A stretch of 5,036 nucleotides of DNA, from positions 1 to 5,036 of the forward strand of contig JAAYRN010000194.1 in NCBI GenBank assembly GCA_012518765.1. Reading direction: 5' to 3'. The translations under genes were made by a program, and so were the position numbers. The stretch's first letter is position 1; every line of letters begins with the position of its first letter. Under the pieces are notes generated by a model. It searched no databases. It saw only the letters and a program-made list of their open reading frames with translations, and was not told the origin of the DNA. Of this stretch, positions 4,931 to 5,036 are shown one piece after another. The stretch is from Bacteroidales bacterium (GTDB lineage: Bacteria; Bacteroidota; Bacteroidia; Bacteroidales; WCHB1-69).

Positions 4931-5036
4931 ATGAGTAAAATATCAATCCGTTTTTTCGATAATAAAGAAGTTAGAGCTGTTTGGCATGAGGAAGATTCCA
5001 AATGGCTATTTTCCGTGATTGATGTTGTAGCAGTTC
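4931..5036 (+). CDS. N-terminus of a BRO-N domain protein (3' end outside window)
   Basis: An ATG at 4931 opens a frame that runs to the window edge, giving 35 residues: MSKISIRFFDNKEVRAVW, then HEEDSKWLFSVIDVVAV. The pattern of a short strand (IRFF), [K/R]-x-V-R-x-V-W, an acidic turn, then KW-x-FSV-x-DVVAV is the typical beginning of the BRO-N (Bro-N, phage antirepressor-like) DNA-binding domain. The domain occurs in phage antirepressors, in DinD-like proteins and in chromosomal bacterial proteins with varied C-terminal parts; which kind this is cannot be told from the fragment. ATATATA (4923-4930) directly precedes the start and no Shine-Dalgarno sequence is seen, as with the other genes here. 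Confidence 0.8.
   Translation, partial: MSKISIRFFDNKEVRAVWHEEDSKWLFSVIDVVAV

Overview
This is an AT-rich window whose gene content and leaders point to a member of the Bacteroidota, probably a flavobacterium-like organism. The pointers are lipoproteins with short Ser-Cys lipoboxes, gene starts without Shine-Dalgarno sequences behind A-rich leaders, a glycan-binding protein of a type common in that phylum, and intergenic repeat tracts built on CGCAAAG and AAGTTAAAAG. This assignment is inference from style, because no marker gene is present.

Layout, all real genes on the + strand: (1) 1-417, the C-terminal part of a protein that looks like a HEPN/AbiJ-type abortive-infection protein. (2) 423-504, an imperfect palindromic element starting six bases after that stop codon, with a geometry like an integron attC site. 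(3) 548-1294, a self-inhibited Fic-domain AMP transferase. (4) 1441-2187, a classical short-chain dehydrogenase/reductase with its own leader. (5) 2329-4709, a three-gene cell-envelope cluster: two lipoproteins of unknown function, then a secreted protein with a NADase-type glycan-binding (discoidin-like) domain. The reading frame of the last gene is broken by an apparent one-base loss in an A run near 4503-4506. (6) 4710-4930, a repeat-rich intergenic region. (7) 4931-5036, the start of a BRO-N domain protein that runs off the window.

The Fic protein and the HEPN-like fragment, with the palindrome between them, look like accessory or defence-type cargo. The envelope cluster is a probable operon, with gaps of 29 bases and then a 50-base overlap, so its three products probably act together at the cell surface or in the periplasm. 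The SDR gene and the first lipoprotein gene share a nearly identical 21-base motif in their leaders, about 50 bases before each start codon. No RNA gene, CRISPR array, transposase or integrase was seen. No clearly new system is proven. The best leads are the palindrome, the shared leader motif and the lipoprotein/glycan-binding cluster with its frameshift.
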